A stretch of DNA of 64,000 bases from Gemmatimonadota bacterium (GCA_029262195.1 JAJCZX010000006.1:1-64000), one strand, 5' to 3'. Positions 17,904-27,919 are shown, counted from the first letter of the stretch. Notes: generated by a model not told the origin, from the sequence alone. A program made the numbers and translations.

Positions 17904-18959
17904 ATGACGGATCATACAGAGAAAACTACCGGTTGTGAGGTCGCCGACGATCTTTTGTCGGCATATCTCGACGACGAATTGGACGCGACAGAAACGAAGT
18001 TCGTCCAGGACCATGTGGTAGACTGTGAGATTTGCCCCAGGGTTCTCGACGATATGGAATCGACAATGAATACCCTGGCCACTCTTCCGAAAGAGGCCAT
18101 CCCCGAACACGATCTCTGGGATGACATAGTCGCCCGGTACGATGGGAGTGACATAGTCAGCCTTGATACTGAAAGAGAGAAACGCGGCTGGTTTGGGATG
18201 ACCAAGGGTCAATTGATAGCTGCTGGAATCGGTATCTTGATGCTTCCGGGAGTCTTTGCCGGGGGATTGATGGTAGGGATGGCGTCAGATAAGGATCGAT
18301 CCGACCGAAACGGAATCGTTAGGGTAGTTGACAGACCGACGGCTCCCCGTGCGGCTCCTGCGCCTCGACCAAGTTCGGCTCCGGTAGTGGTTATCCCCAG
18401 CGAACCGACTCCTCCGGACATCGGGGGAATCGTGTCGGGGAACCGCGTTCGGGGGCGGAATAGCTCTGCGAGGTCTGCGGTTGAAGCGGGCCTAATCCGC
18501 GCTCTCCGGGACCCCAGCGCTGAAGTCAGCCGTCAGGCTGCCATGTCGCTTGCCGAAATGGACGACCTTAGCGACGCCGGAGTTGCAGCTCTAGTAGATG
18601 CTTTGCACTCCAACACCAATGGTGAGACCAGACGTTGGGCAGCATACGCACTCGGCGAAATCGGCTCAGATGAAGCCGTCCCAGCGCTTTCTCAAACTCT
18701 GATAACGGACAATTACGCTCCAGCCCGTCGTTGGGCAGCGTACGCCCTTGCGGAGATTAACGAGGAGTCAGCTCTACCAGCATTAATTCATGGGCTGGAG
18801 GATTCCAATGCGGAAGTACGGAGGTGGTCGGCATATGGACTGGGCGAGATAGCCGATCCGGCAGCGGCAGCGGCTCTTACCAACGCACTTGACGATTCGA
18901 ATTCTGAGGTCCGCCGGTGGGCGGCCTGGGCACTGTCTGAAATCGCGGATGATCTTTAG
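17904..18959 (+). CDS. Anti-sigma factor with zinc finger, one TM helix and HEAT repeats
   Basis: 351 residues. The N-terminal zinc-finger anti-sigma domain (about 8-60) has Cys11, His37, Cys41 and Cys44 in the HxxxCxxC pattern. A membrane helix spans about 103-126, then a Pro/Ala-rich linker (about 143-172). Residues about 193-351 are five HEAT-like repeats of 27-33 residues with recurring RRWAAYALGEI, RRWAAYALAEI, RRWSAYGLGEI and RRWAAWALSEI. The layout predicts a cytoplasmic sigma-binding end and a periplasmic repeat domain, probably the sensor or protein-binding part. It starts one base after the sigma gene, and the pair shares a terminator. Confidence 0.88.
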   Translation: MTDHTEKTTGCEVADDLLSAYLDDELDATETKFVQDHVVDCEICPRVLDDMESTMNTLATLPKEAIPEHDLWDDIVARYDGSDIVSLDTEREKRGWFGMTKGQLIAAGIGILMLPGVFAGGLMVGMASDKDRSDRNGIVRVVDRPTAPRAAPAPRPSSAPVVVIPSEPTPPDIGGIVSGNRVRGRNSSARSAVEAGLIRALRDPSAEVSRQAAMSLAEMDDLSDAGVAALVDALHSNTNGETRRWAAYALGEIGSDEAVPALSQTLITDNYAPARRWAAYALAEINEESALPALIHGLEDSNAEVRRWSAYGLGEIADPAAAAALTNALDDSNSEVRRWAAWALSEIADDL

Positions 18960-18981
18960 ACCACGAATATTTACGTTTTTC

Positions 18982-19016
18982 GGCCCCGGAAGCAGTCATG
19001 TTTTCGGGGCCTTTTT
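18982..19016 (+). terminator. Rho-independent terminator of the sigma/anti-sigma operon
   Basis: GGCCCCG (18982-18988) pairs with CGGGGCC (19005-19011) and is followed by five T. It begins 23 bases after the anti-sigma stop codon. Confidence 0.88.
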
Positions 19017-19074
19017 GCAGGCCAATGCCGGAAAGTGCGGGAACCTAAAGTGCGGCACAGTGTGATAGAACCAA

Positions 19075-20586
19075 ATGGATAGACCAATCGTCAGAATTCC
19101 TGGTTTTGTGCGACCTCTAGTCCTTCTGGGATTGGTCTCATTTTCCACCCCCGCTCCAGCCTCCGCAACACAGGTAGAGACCATAACTTCGGAAGATATA
19201 GTCCGCCGGATCGGTATCCTCGCACACGACTCCATGGGCGGACGCAATACACCGAGCCCGGGCCTGGAAATGGCGGCCAGCTACGTAACGAATGCCTTCC
19301 GGGCGATGGGGGTTGAGCCAGCGGGAACAGTTGGGTTCGAGCAGCGTTATGACATACGCGTCACCCGCCCCGATCCCAATAACACCAATGTCACATACGG
19401 TCTCAATGCGAACTGGGAGTACGGAAGAGATTTCGTCATGCTCCGACGGAGTTTTTCCGAGGTGCCAGCGACGGGAACTGCCGTTGTTCTTTGGGGCCCA
19501 CCCCGCCAGGCTGCTGAATTGGAACGCCTATCGCTTGCCGGGAAAACCATCATCGTTTTCGAGGAAGAAACGGCCAGAGGAATCGACCGATTCAACCCGG
19601 CAGCCATTGTTATCGCGGCTCCGCTTGTAGATATCATCTGGACGCGCACAATCAATTCTTCAGTCGGATCTTTGATAGACCCTGCCGACGCTCCGCGAAC
19701 AACGCGACCGCCACGGGTGCTGGTCAGGAGAACATTGGTTGATTCGATGCTGGCAGCACACGGTGTGACCCGATCGGCCTTCTCAGGAAAAGAATCGGGG
19801 CACGTTGATATAGTCCAACTTCGATTGACCATATCGCATCCGATGGATCGAGTTTCCGCACCGAACATCGTGGGTGTAGTTCGGGGTAGCCACCCCACGC
19901 TTCGCAATGAATTCGTCGTTGTTAGTGCCCATATGGATCATATAGGCACGGCTGGCGACCCCTTCGCCGATTGCAACCGAAGTCGGGACGATCCGGTTTG
20001 TAACGGTGCCGATGACGATGCATCAGGCGTGTCGGCAATGCTAGAAATCGCTGAGGCTGTTTCTGGCCTCTCAAGGAAACCGGACCGGTCCTTCTTGTTT
20101 CTCGCGGTAAGTGGCGAAGAAAAGGGTCTATGGGGAAGTGATCACTTTGCGGCCAACCCCACCGTGCCGCTCGAGAATATGGTCGCAGATCTCAACATCG
20201 ACATGGTGGGCCGCAACTGGCCTGATACGATCGTGGCGATCGGCAAGGAACATTCCGACCTCGGTGCCACCCTGGAACGAGTAAACCTCTCGCATCCGGA
20301 GTTGGGGATGGCAGCAATCGACGACCGCTGGCCAGGGGAGCGGTTCTATTTTCGATCGGACCATTTCAATTTTGCGAGACGGGGCGTTCCGATCCTGTTT
20401 TTTTTCAACGGTACACACCGAGACTATCATCGAGCCAGCGACGAATTGGAGTTAATCGATGGTGACAAAACCGCGAGGATCGCGCGGCTCATTTTCTACC
20501 TGGGGATGGATATCGCTAACGCGGATGAGAGGCCGCGCTGGAATCCGGCCAGCATCGCTGATATCGTCGACTCCACGCTCCGGTAG
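19075..20586 (+). CDS. Secreted M28 family Zn aminopeptidase with PA-like insert
   Basis: 503 residues with a signal peptide (about 1-32, ending PAPASA-TQ). The di-zinc ligands of M28 are visible in order: His in SAHMDHIG, Asp in NGADDDASG, Glu-Glu in SGEEKGLWGS, Asp in NIDMVGRNW, and His in GTHRDYHRASDE. The segment between the signal and the first ligand (about 110-260) resembles a protease-associated domain. Expected to remove N-terminal residues from peptides in the periplasm or outside the cell. Confidence 0.9.
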   Translation: MDRPIVRIPGFVRPLVLLGLVSFSTPAPASATQVETITSEDIVRRIGILAHDSMGGRNTPSPGLEMAASYVTNAFRAMGVEPAGTVGFEQRYDIRVTRPDPNNTNVTYGLNANWEYGRDFVMLRRSFSEVPATGTAVVLWGPPRQAAELERLSLAGKTIIVFEEETARGIDRFNPAAIVIAAPLVDIIWTRTINSSVGSLIDPADAPRTTRPPRVLVRRTLVDSMLAAHGVTRSAFSGKESGHVDIVQLRLTISHPMDRVSAPNIVGVVRGSHPTLRNEFVVVSAHMDHIGTAGDPFADCNRSRDDPVCNGADDDASGVSAMLEIAEAVSGLSRKPDRSFLFLAVSGEEKGLWGSDHFAANPTVPLENMVADLNIDMVGRNWPDTIVAIGKEHSDLGATLERVNLSHPELGMAAIDDRWPGERFYFRSDHFNFARRGVPILFFFNGTHRDYHRASDELELIDGDKTARIARLIFYLGMDIANADERPRWNPASIADIVDSTLR

Positions 20587-20601
20587 CTCCGGGAGAATAA
20601 G

Positions 20602-20630
20602 AAAAGGGGGAGCCACCACCGGGGCAGCCC
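20602..20630 (-). terminator. Weak terminator-like hairpin after the M49 peptidase gene
   Basis: On the minus strand GGGCTGCC can pair with GGCTCCC with an internal mismatch, followed by CCTTTTC. It lies between convergent genes. The stem is imperfect. Confidence 0.35.
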
Positions 20631-20646
20631 GCCGAATTGCGACCGG

Positions 20647-22275
20647 TTAGCTAGCCGGCTCCAACACAGACATCCCCTGCTCGAAGACAATGTCTACCGG
20701 AATACCCTGGCTGCGTAAACGATCCAGATCCGTTTGGAGTCCTGGACGGATCACACCCAACTCTTCGACCAGCCGGGCAACTCCATCATAGTCCCCGTTT
20801 CCCTGGAGCGTGAGGATTCTCCGAGATAACTCGTTGACGGCTTCAGCAAACCGGTCAAAGTCCACCCGGTAGGTGCCGGTAGCATCGTCTCGGGTGAACG
20901 CCCCGAAGTCCTGGAAGAAATTGAACCGAATCATATTTGCTCGCCCATGAGCGGAGGAAGCTCCGAACCGCACCGAACGGAAGATGCTGGCAAGGAAAGT
21001 GACGTAGTTATCCCTGAGGCTCCCCTGCTCTATCTCGCCCCTCTCATAGAGTTGCGTGATCATGAACAGGCCCAGAACGTCGGCCTTTCCTTCTTCCAAA
21101 GCGGAGGCATGATTCTGGAGCGCTTGCCGCACGGTCCCGTTGCCGTTGATAGTGTTCTTTATACCAAGCCCGTGAGCGACCTCATGAAACATTGTGTTAG
21201 CAAAAAACGCGTCGAAAGTGATGTGTTGTCTCTGGTCTTCAGCGATCAAGAGCCCCGCGATCGGCTCAAGGATAAGGTCGAACTTCGCCCGCATTGCATT
21301 TTTTAACTGCAGCCGACGGGTCCCCTGTAGAAGCTGGACCTCTTCGTCGTTGGGAAGGTTGATAGCAATGGTTTTCGATCCTGAATTGGCCTCCCCCGCG
21401 TAATAAATCACTTCATAGGCATTGAGCTCGGAGTCCCTACCCGGAGTCTCCTGTTTGTACTCATCCGGAACCGGGAGTGCCCGTTGCAGGCCAGGCAGCA
21501 ACTCTGCGTATCGCGCCAGGCGCCGACTCCACTCAACGTCTTTGATGAGAACGTACGCTTCGTAAGAGGCCTTATACCCAAAAAGCTGATCCTCGTAGGT
21601 CTCGATCGGACCGACAACAAAGTCGATGCGATTGTTTTTCATCTGCATCCACGCCAAGTCGCTAGGCTGGTAGTCGTCGGTCAGCAGCGCCTCGGCTCGA
21701 AGCTCAAGGTAATTTCTCAAGCCCGGGTCTTCCGCCAGCTCCGCGGCAACGCGAATGTGTTCGGAAGCTGCCGCGACCTGCTCAGCAAACTGTTCCCGGT
21801 AAGGCACCGCCTGCAGGGAGCCGTCCCCCCCACGCCGGACAAAGGTGTAAAGGCTCGCAAGTTCTGGATTGTCGGCGGCTGCGGCCTCAAACTCCTCTCG
21901 TGTCATATCGCTTGGATAAAAATTCGCTCCGGCAGGCTTTTCTCCAATTCCGTCCATAAACGAAACATTCCCGCTCAACCGATCCCAGGGGCCATAGTTT
22001 ATGTCAAGGTAGGCCCGCTCAGCTTCGGAGGATGCGCCGTCCAGGAGCTCCTCCCTACTTCCCGAATACGTCTGCATCCAGAATATCTCGTCCATCAATT
22101 CAGCAGCTTGAATCAGATGTGGAATCATCTGACGCTCAGAAGGAGTGAGCTGCCCCATGTCTGTGGTCAACTGAAAAAGAGAGTAGGAATTGGTGCCGAC
22201 TTCCTGGGCAGGCAAAGTCCCCGCAGGGACGACCATCGCCGCGGCGGTTATTGAAAACAACAGTGGGATTTTCAT
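20647..22275 (-). CDS. Secreted M49 (dipeptidyl-peptidase III-like) zinc peptidase
   Basis: 542 residues from MKIPLLFSITAAAM, a signal peptide ending TLPAQ; the longer frame from 22356 lacks a signal at its start. The zinc site is HEVAH (His364, Glu365, His368) in TMFHEVAHGLGIKNT, and EEGKAD (about 394-399) matches the second M49 motif EECRAE, supplying the third ligand. Classical DPP III has a hexapeptide HELLGH; pentapeptide HExxH versions are known in some bacteria. DPP III removes dipeptides from N-termini. It lies downstream of the GWxTD gene on the same strand. Confidence 0.82.
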   Translation of the reverse strand: MKIPLLFSITAAAMVVPAGTLPAQEVGTNSYSLFQLTTDMGQLTPSERQMIPHLIQAAELMDEIFWMQTYSGSREELLDGASSEAERAYLDINYGPWDRLSGNVSFMDGIGEKPAGANFYPSDMTREEFEAAAADNPELASLYTFVRRGGDGSLQAVPYREQFAEQVAAASEHIRVAAELAEDPGLRNYLELRAEALLTDDYQPSDLAWMQMKNNRIDFVVGPIETYEDQLFGYKASYEAYVLIKDVEWSRRLARYAELLPGLQRALPVPDEYKQETPGRDSELNAYEVIYYAGEANSGSKTIAINLPNDEEVQLLQGTRRLQLKNAMRAKFDLILEPIAGLLIAEDQRQHITFDAFFANTMFHEVAHGLGIKNTINGNGTVRQALQNHASALEEGKADVLGLFMITQLYERGEIEQGSLRDNYVTFLASIFRSVRFGASSAHGRANMIRFNFFQDFGAFTRDDATGTYRVDFDRFAEAVNELSRRILTLQGNGDYDGVARLVEELGVIRPGLQTDLDRLRSQGIPVDIVFEQGMSVLEPAS

Positions 22276-22370
22276 GTTATGCACGTTGGTGAAGGTTCCA
22301 GGTTTGAATCTGGAATCTACGGCCGAGGATGCGGGTTTGCTACGCTGGCAATGCACATCCAGTGGGAACC

Positions 22371-24650
22371 CTACTGCCCCGGAGCCACCACCGTCATTCT
22401 AGAGATACGTTGCTGTATACTTCCATCTTGCAACTCCACCTCGAGTTTGATTTCGTAGTCGCCCGGGCGCAACGTGGCCAGATCCAATTTGTGGTCGACC
22501 ATGGTCTCTCGTCCTTCAGAAACCCCCGTGAATTCCAACGAGATTCGGTCACCCCTGCCACCAAAGATCCCACCAATAAGGCCGCGTTTCCTCTTGACCT
22601 CTAACTTGGATTGGAAAACCTCACCAACGGGGATGTTGAACAGTTCGTAATGAACCATGACCTCGGCATCTGACGGGTAGATACCGGTCGGGTTTATGTG
22701 GACAGAGTCGCCGCGGCTCACCCACGCCAGGCCACCATCCCGCAGACCGGTCACAAGCGTGCCAACCATTGGGTCTTTTTCGGGGGGAGGAACCACTACG
22801 GAGTCAATCTTCACCAGTCCGCCGGCACCACCATTCAGGTCGCGGAAGGCGATTCTAATCGTGTATAGGCCCGAAGCGAGTTCGATCTCCTCAAGCCCCA
22901 GCAAGAACTCTCCATCACTCAATGACACTGGTGCTTCGAATACGCGAGTCGTGTCCACCCGGCCTGCTTCACGACCACCCACATCTTCAGCGGTCACCCT
23001 GATTTCGATCGGATAACGAACCCCCTGTTCAACCCTCGTCCCCTTGAGGTTTTCGGTCGGGAGGGCAAAGACAATCAACACGGTGCCATCCAAGCCGTTA
23101 CCCTGCGTCAGAGAATAACGGAGTACAAACGGCTCTAGTTCCTTTTCGAACCTCAGGATATGGGTATCGGTTGTAGTCCCGATAGAAATCGCCCTGCGGC
23201 CCTGGTTCCTTTCGCTGGCAAGTCGCGCCAGGTTGCCCGTCCCTCCACCACCAAGGTGCTGGTACCGCGGGTCCATAACGACTCGTCGTTCGAACAACTC
23301 AGGGTCAACAAAGTCCACCGGCACGCCGGTTGCCAGTAACATTCCGGGTCTAAAGCCATAGGCGTCCAGAACGCTTTCCACCAATTTGTAGTCCTGGACA
23401 TCGCCTTCTGCCACGAAATGGAAGATCATCGGGCCATCGGGCCAGAGGTATTGCCAGGACTTGTTGGGTTCGATTCCGGGAATTACGGATGCGTCCGGCC
23501 GCAAGGCCGGCTGGCGGCCGCCATGGCTGGCGATCCTGTCGGGTTCACCGTGACGAAGATAGATGATACCCCGATCGTCGAATTCGTCTTGACCGCTGCG
23601 ATAGCGGTCGATTATCCCATGGTGACGATGTTGGCTGAGCAACCGGTAGCTCTCCATCGCGAACTGGAAGCGGCGATAATGCTCGGCAACCCTCTCGCCG
23701 GGACGTTGGAAGCCTGTTAGGTCACGCCGACCCCAAAAATCGCGGAGAAAATTTTCAAGAACACCGTTTTCAACTGCGAGATCAAAGTTTTCGAGTTCCT
23801 CCTCGTTGGCAATCCACTTGATATCCCGCCGAAAGAATCCACCGTCGTCGACCCCTTGCGCTAACGATGCTGAGAGATAGTAGTTGTCAACGCCAGCGTG
23901 GTTGCGGCCCAACACAAAGTCGGTGCGAGCGATTTCCAGAAAACCGACAACTGAATCTCCTCCCGCTCCCAGGTATCGATGGAAAGCGACCCGAGCTGAA
24001 TCGGTTTCGCCAACTTCACGGAGCAACGTGCCAAGTGCCAGATTTATGTCCGGCACACTCTGCGCGGAGGTTTCGACCGCTCGGCGCAAAGCTCCGATAG
24101 CAATCTGCCTGCGGGGTTTGATCCGTTGTTGAGAAACACCATCAGCAAGGCTCAACAGGGCTGGAACAAAACTCGGGTCGGAGCTAGCGGCGCGGGCAAA
24201 AGCCGCGGTGGAAAGGGAAAGATGATCGATGCCGAGGATTTGCCGAATATTCTGAATCGCGATGGAGGAGTGTTCGCCAATGGCAAGTTCGGCCAACCCC
24301 AGCCCGTACCACGAATGTGGCCAATCCGGTCGCAGGTCAGCTGCCCATTGGAATTCCCCTGCAGCATCCCTATAGCGCCCGTCATTGTCCCCTTCAAGCT
24401 GCCCGAGACGCAACGCAATGTAGCCGAGTTCGATGTGAATCATCGCATCATCCCGGTTCAGCTTCGCGCGTTCAATAGTGAGGCTTTCGCGGGTGGCCAG
24501 TGCGGGGGCGTCAACGATCGAGTCCAATTGCGTTCTTATGCCTTCGATCGTTGACCGTTGTTCTGGCGATTGGGCGTTCGCGGCGGTTACAAACGCTTGG
24601 GCAGCGATTAGCGTGACAACTGTTTTAGCACCGAAAAACCTGCGAGACAT
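22371..24650 (-). CDS. GWxTD-domain protein with N-terminal TPR-like repeats
   Basis: 759 residues with a signal peptide (about 1-26, TAANAQ). Residues about 50-270 form helical TPR-like repeats (LGYIALRLGQL, AAGEFQWAADLRPDWPHSWYGLGLAEL). The GWxTD family motif appears as FWGRRDLTG (about 305-313) followed by EHYRRFQFA and the hallmark GIIYLRHGEPD. The C-terminal third is beta-rich. GWxTD proteins are common in Gemmatimonadota, Acidobacteriota and Bacteroidota, are secreted, and have no settled function. It precedes the M49 peptidase gene on the same strand. Confidence 0.85.
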   Translation of the reverse strand: MSRRFFGAKTVVTLIAAQAFVTAANAQSPEQRSTIEGIRTQLDSIVDAPALATRESLTIERAKLNRDDAMIHIELGYIALRLGQLEGDNDGRYRDAAGEFQWAADLRPDWPHSWYGLGLAELAIGEHSSIAIQNIRQILGIDHLSLSTAAFARAASSDPSFVPALLSLADGVSQQRIKPRRQIAIGALRRAVETSAQSVPDINLALGTLLREVGETDSARVAFHRYLGAGGDSVVGFLEIARTDFVLGRNHAGVDNYYLSASLAQGVDDGGFFRRDIKWIANEEELENFDLAVENGVLENFLRDFWGRRDLTGFQRPGERVAEHYRRFQFAMESYRLLSQHRHHGIIDRYRSGQDEFDDRGIIYLRHGEPDRIASHGGRQPALRPDASVIPGIEPNKSWQYLWPDGPMIFHFVAEGDVQDYKLVESVLDAYGFRPGMLLATGVPVDFVDPELFERRVVMDPRYQHLGGGGTGNLARLASERNQGRRAISIGTTTDTHILRFEKELEPFVLRYSLTQGNGLDGTVLIVFALPTENLKGTRVEQGVRYPIEIRVTAEDVGGREAGRVDTTRVFEAPVSLSDGEFLLGLEEIELASGLYTIRIAFRDLNGGAGGLVKIDSVVVPPPEKDPMVGTLVTGLRDGGLAWVSRGDSVHINPTGIYPSDAEVMVHYELFNIPVGEVFQSKLEVKRKRGLIGGIFGGRGDRISLEFTGVSEGRETMVDHKLDLATLRPGDYEIKLEVELQDGSIQQRISRMTVVAPGQ

Positions 24651-24726
24651 GGCCCTCTACTCTTCGCCTGGGTTGTTAATCGCAATAACCCCGCGGGGTC
24701 CCACGAAGTTCCCTAGAACGCCGTCT

Positions 24727-26004
24727 TCATTGACTCTCCGCCATGAAACGCAACACCCGAGATTCGGCAAATACAAGCTCTTTTCTGATGCGATCAAACG
24801 TCTGGCTCCACGGAAGGCCCATCTGGGACGGAGTCAGGTCCGTTTCTGACGGCGAGTCACCCGGTTGTCGGTTATCGAAAAAAAGGTTGTTCTCGACAAC
24901 GAACCCATCGGGGACTCCGTCCCTGGCAATCGGTCTCTGCGTGCAATACGGCTCTCCAGAGTCGTAGCGTTCGTTTTGGCCGGTTTGAATAAACAGATTA
25001 TCGGTGAGGCTCCCCACAGGTTCAAACCCGCCCGATGGACGATCAAGTATGACGCCACAAGCACCGGTGTGGAAGATTACGTTGTCCATAATTACTGCCG
25101 AGCCACCTGTTGAGTCCGCACCCCAGTATGCTATTCCCCACGTCAGCATATCCTCCACAACGTTGTCGGCTATCACGCCCTGAGCGTTGACGAACACGCC
25201 GATGCCTTTCCAATAGCGGCGTACGAGATTTCTCTCGACATCGGCCCGTGCATTCCACGTCAGCCCGATCCCAACGCCTCGTCCGCCCCCTACGGCTCCT
25301 CCGGCGTTGTCGACCCCATCAATGACATTGTCAGAGATTGCTGCTGTAGCGTCCCGATAAAGAGCTACTCCGTCCCAGGAGTTTCGCTCGATGCGACAGT
25401 CGTGCAATAGGATCTCGCTGCCTTCCCGACCCACCACTCCGGAAATCCCGACAACGGTTTCAGAAATGGTCGAGTTCTCCCCGATATTGTCCCTCAGGCT
25501 GCAGTACCCGATTTGGACCGAGCTCCGACGGACGACCACGGCAGCATCTGTGGCATTGGGGTCCAGATCCCGAACTCCCCCCGTGACTGTTACGCCCGAA
25601 AGGCTGCAATCAGAACAGTCTTCAAACAGTAGCCCATAGCCGGCGTTGGTTACTATTACCACCGAATCGGGTGAGGCGCCAACCAACTTGATCCCGGTGC
25701 CAGAAACGATCATGCCGACTGACGCATTGACGTCCGTTGACGCATCCTGGCAGTTCCCGCAGGAAGAATCGATAAATACTTGCGGTTTGAAATTGTAAAC
25801 GCCCGGAGCCAACCTGATCTCAGCCGGCTCGTCCACCAATTTCATTATCGACTGAAGAAACGACTCCTGGCTCGGCAGTGAGACTTCTTCACCGAGCCGG
25901 GCATCAGGCCGAACCGCCACAACGCGTTGCCCTGCCAGAGGACTGGCGAGTAGCCCAAATCCGAGCCCCCATAGGACATGGCGGAACGCCCCCCGGATCA
26001 TCAT
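24727..26004 (-). CDS. Secreted right-handed parallel beta-helix protein
   Basis: About 425 residues starting MMIRGAFRH, where the ATG overlaps the TGA of the M61 gene (ATGA), so translation is probably coupled. A signal peptide ends near SPLAGQ. From about residue 130 the sequence runs in repeated coils of the NosD/pectate-lyase-like kind: VVVRRSSVQIGYCSLRDN, ILLHDCRIERNSWDGVALY, AAISDNVIDGV, GVIADNVVEDM, SAVIMDNVIFHTG, GSLTDNLFIQTG, FVVENNLFFDN. No catalytic signature stands out, so polysaccharide binding or cleavage is only a possibility. Confidence 0.78.
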   Translation of the reverse strand: MMIRGAFRHVLWGLGFGLLASPLAGQRVVAVRPDARLGEEVSLPSQESFLQSIMKLVDEPAEIRLAPGVYNFKPQVFIDSSCGNCQDASTDVNASVGMIVSGTGIKLVGASPDSVVIVTNAGYGLLFEDCSDCSLSGVTVTGGVRDLDPNATDAAVVVRRSSVQIGYCSLRDNIGENSTISETVVGISGVVGREGSEILLHDCRIERNSWDGVALYRDATAAISDNVIDGVDNAGGAVGGGRGVGIGLTWNARADVERNLVRRYWKGIGVFVNAQGVIADNVVEDMLTWGIAYWGADSTGGSAVIMDNVIFHTGACGVILDRPSGGFEPVGSLTDNLFIQTGQNERYDSGEPYCTQRPIARDGVPDGFVVENNLFFDNRQPGDSPSETDLTPSQMGLPWSQTFDRIRKELVFAESRVLRFMAESQ

Positions 26005-27824
26005 TTTCCGCCAAGCCAATCTTCCCTGAACCTGACTCTCTCAGGTGTCAGGCGAATGCCATCTTCCTCCGCTGCCACGACTACAAAACGAGGGTCCTCA
26101 ACCAGGGTGACCAGCACGGACAGTTCGCTACCCCGTTGCTCCACATCCATGTCTACACGATCACCAACCGAAAGACGACCGACTAAGTCGACTATCTGAT
26201 CTCGAGAAGTAATGGACTGGCCGTTAATGGAACTGATCACATCTCCGCGATCGAGACCAGCTTCATAAAGAGGACTGCCTATCAAGGTCGAAGAAGAGAT
26301 TGCTACAGTTCCGTTTCGTTCAGAAAAATTGACGGCACCCAGATAGGCTGACCCGGGGTTTCTGGGCTTCAGAAGAAAGCCCGCGTGCGACAGCAACCTC
26401 TCGTAGTCGACCGCTTCATGCCCTCGGATAAATCGATCAAAGAAATCTTCTGCAAAATCGGCATCGCCCACGACGTCGCCCAGCACCAGTTGAAGGTCAT
26501 CGACCGTGTAGGGGATCTCCGGAACCCCGAACCGACGCCACACCGCAGCCATCACTTCATCGAGGGTGTGCCCGGGGTAGTTAGAACGGATGGTCAAGTC
26601 GAGGCCAAGTCCAATGGCCGCGCCCCATGTGTAATATGAGATAAATGTGTTCGCTCGATTATGGGGATCGATTGAAGTCGCAGCATCAACGAAGGGAGCC
26701 TGCATACTCATCTCTACTGCCGTGAAGAATTCCCTGCCCGGGGAAAAGAGCACCGCGTTGATCCGACCAGCGAGTTGTTGAGCATACTGTGCATCGGTCA
26801 TGATACCGGCTCTGCGAATCGCAAGGTCGTCGTAATAAGACGTGAACCCTTCGGCGAACCACAGTTCACGGGACATATTCGCCCGCTCAAAATCAAACGG
26901 CTCCAACGCCTGAGGGCGAATGCGCTCGACGTTCCAGGCGTGGAAAAACTCGTGTGAGAGGGTGCCCAGTAACCCACGGCCTGCGGCCGCGAGGCTGGCA
27001 GTACTACTGAGGATAGTAGAGTTACGGTGCTCCATCCCATCGCCATTCACGTGGGGCAAATAATCAGCGATAAACGTGTATGTGCCGTAATCAAAACGCG
27101 GCAGTTCGCCATACACGGCGATCTCCTGTTCAACGACGGCTTCAGCCCACTCAGCGTACTGATCCACGTCATCTTCGGAACCGGCGTGGTGCACAGCCAA
27201 GCGAATGGTTTGATCGCCAACCTGCCACTCACGAAGCGAATAGTCGCTAAGTTCGATCGGGCTGTCCATAAAGTAGTAGAGGTCTGGTGCTTCGAGCGTT
27301 ATCGGCTCGTCACCGGTCTGTACCAACTGAGTGGCGGGCCGCCAGCCAGAGTTCTCAGGGATATTGAAAACCGCTCGAATCGGTCGCTCCTCCATTCCGC
27401 GTGCCCACGCAAAGGTCGCGGGGATGTTCAGATGGGCGTGGGTGGCATCGATTCCGGAGTAGGTCCCCCCCGCCCGGTCAGCGAAAAGTGTGTACTTAAA
27501 GACGACCGTTCCGTCATGTCCAGACACATTCCATTGATAGGGATCAGGCCGGTAAACATCCAGCGGACGCCCGCGACTATCGGTTGCAGTTACGCTATAA
27601 ATGTTCTTCGCAAACTCATGAATGGCGTACCTGCCCGGCGAACTTCGGCTCATACGAACTTCAAGCACATTGGACGTCACGTTGGGGAATGTCACCTCGA
27701 TCTGGGCCTCGTGGTGCACCGCGTTGTCAAAACTCATGTTGTAAATCACCGCCTGTTGGCCGGACAAAGACGACGGGATCACAACAAGCGCGGCAAAAAC
27801 CGCCTTCTTCATATTTTTCATCAA
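26001..27824 (-). CDS. Secreted M61 glycyl-aminopeptidase-like protease with PDZ domain
   Basis: 607 residues with a signal peptide (about 1-22, SSLSGQ). The N-terminal beta domain (about 25-180) is followed by the M61 catalytic domain with GMEHRNST and zinc site HEFFHAWN (His291, Glu292, His295), then FAEGFTSYYDD supplying the third ligand. A PDZ domain near 500-580 (YLGAVNF..GLDRGDVISSINGQ) is typical of M61. These enzymes favour N-terminal Gly/Ala. Its stop overlaps the start of the beta-helix gene. Confidence 0.9.
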   Translation of the reverse strand: MMKNMKKAVFAALVVIPSSLSGQQAVIYNMSFDNAVHHEAQIEVTFPNVTSNVLEVRMSRSSPGRYAIHEFAKNIYSVTATDSRGRPLDVYRPDPYQWNVSGHDGTVVFKYTLFADRAGGTYSGIDATHAHLNIPATFAWARGMEERPIRAVFNIPENSGWRPATQLVQTGDEPITLEAPDLYYFMDSPIELSDYSLREWQVGDQTIRLAVHHAGSEDDVDQYAEWAEAVVEQEIAVYGELPRFDYGTYTFIADYLPHVNGDGMEHRNSTILSSTASLAAAGRGLLGTLSHEFFHAWNVERIRPQALEPFDFERANMSRELWFAEGFTSYYDDLAIRRAGIMTDAQYAQQLAGRINAVLFSPGREFFTAVEMSMQAPFVDAATSIDPHNRANTFISYYTWGAAIGLGLDLTIRSNYPGHTLDEVMAAVWRRFGVPEIPYTVDDLQLVLGDVVGDADFAEDFFDRFIRGHEAVDYERLLSHAGFLLKPRNPGSAYLGAVNFSERNGTVAISSSTLIGSPLYEAGLDRGDVISSINGQSITSRDQIVDLVGRLSVGDRVDMDVEQRGSELSVLVTLVEDPRFVVVAAEEDGIRLTPERVRFREDWLGGK

Positions 27825-27919
27825 AGTCCCCTATTGAGTTCGAATATCTTCCAGTGCATGGGAAGCAACTCTCGTCACCGAGTTTGTTACGCCAAAGCTA
27901 CATCAAACGTTTCTCCTGC

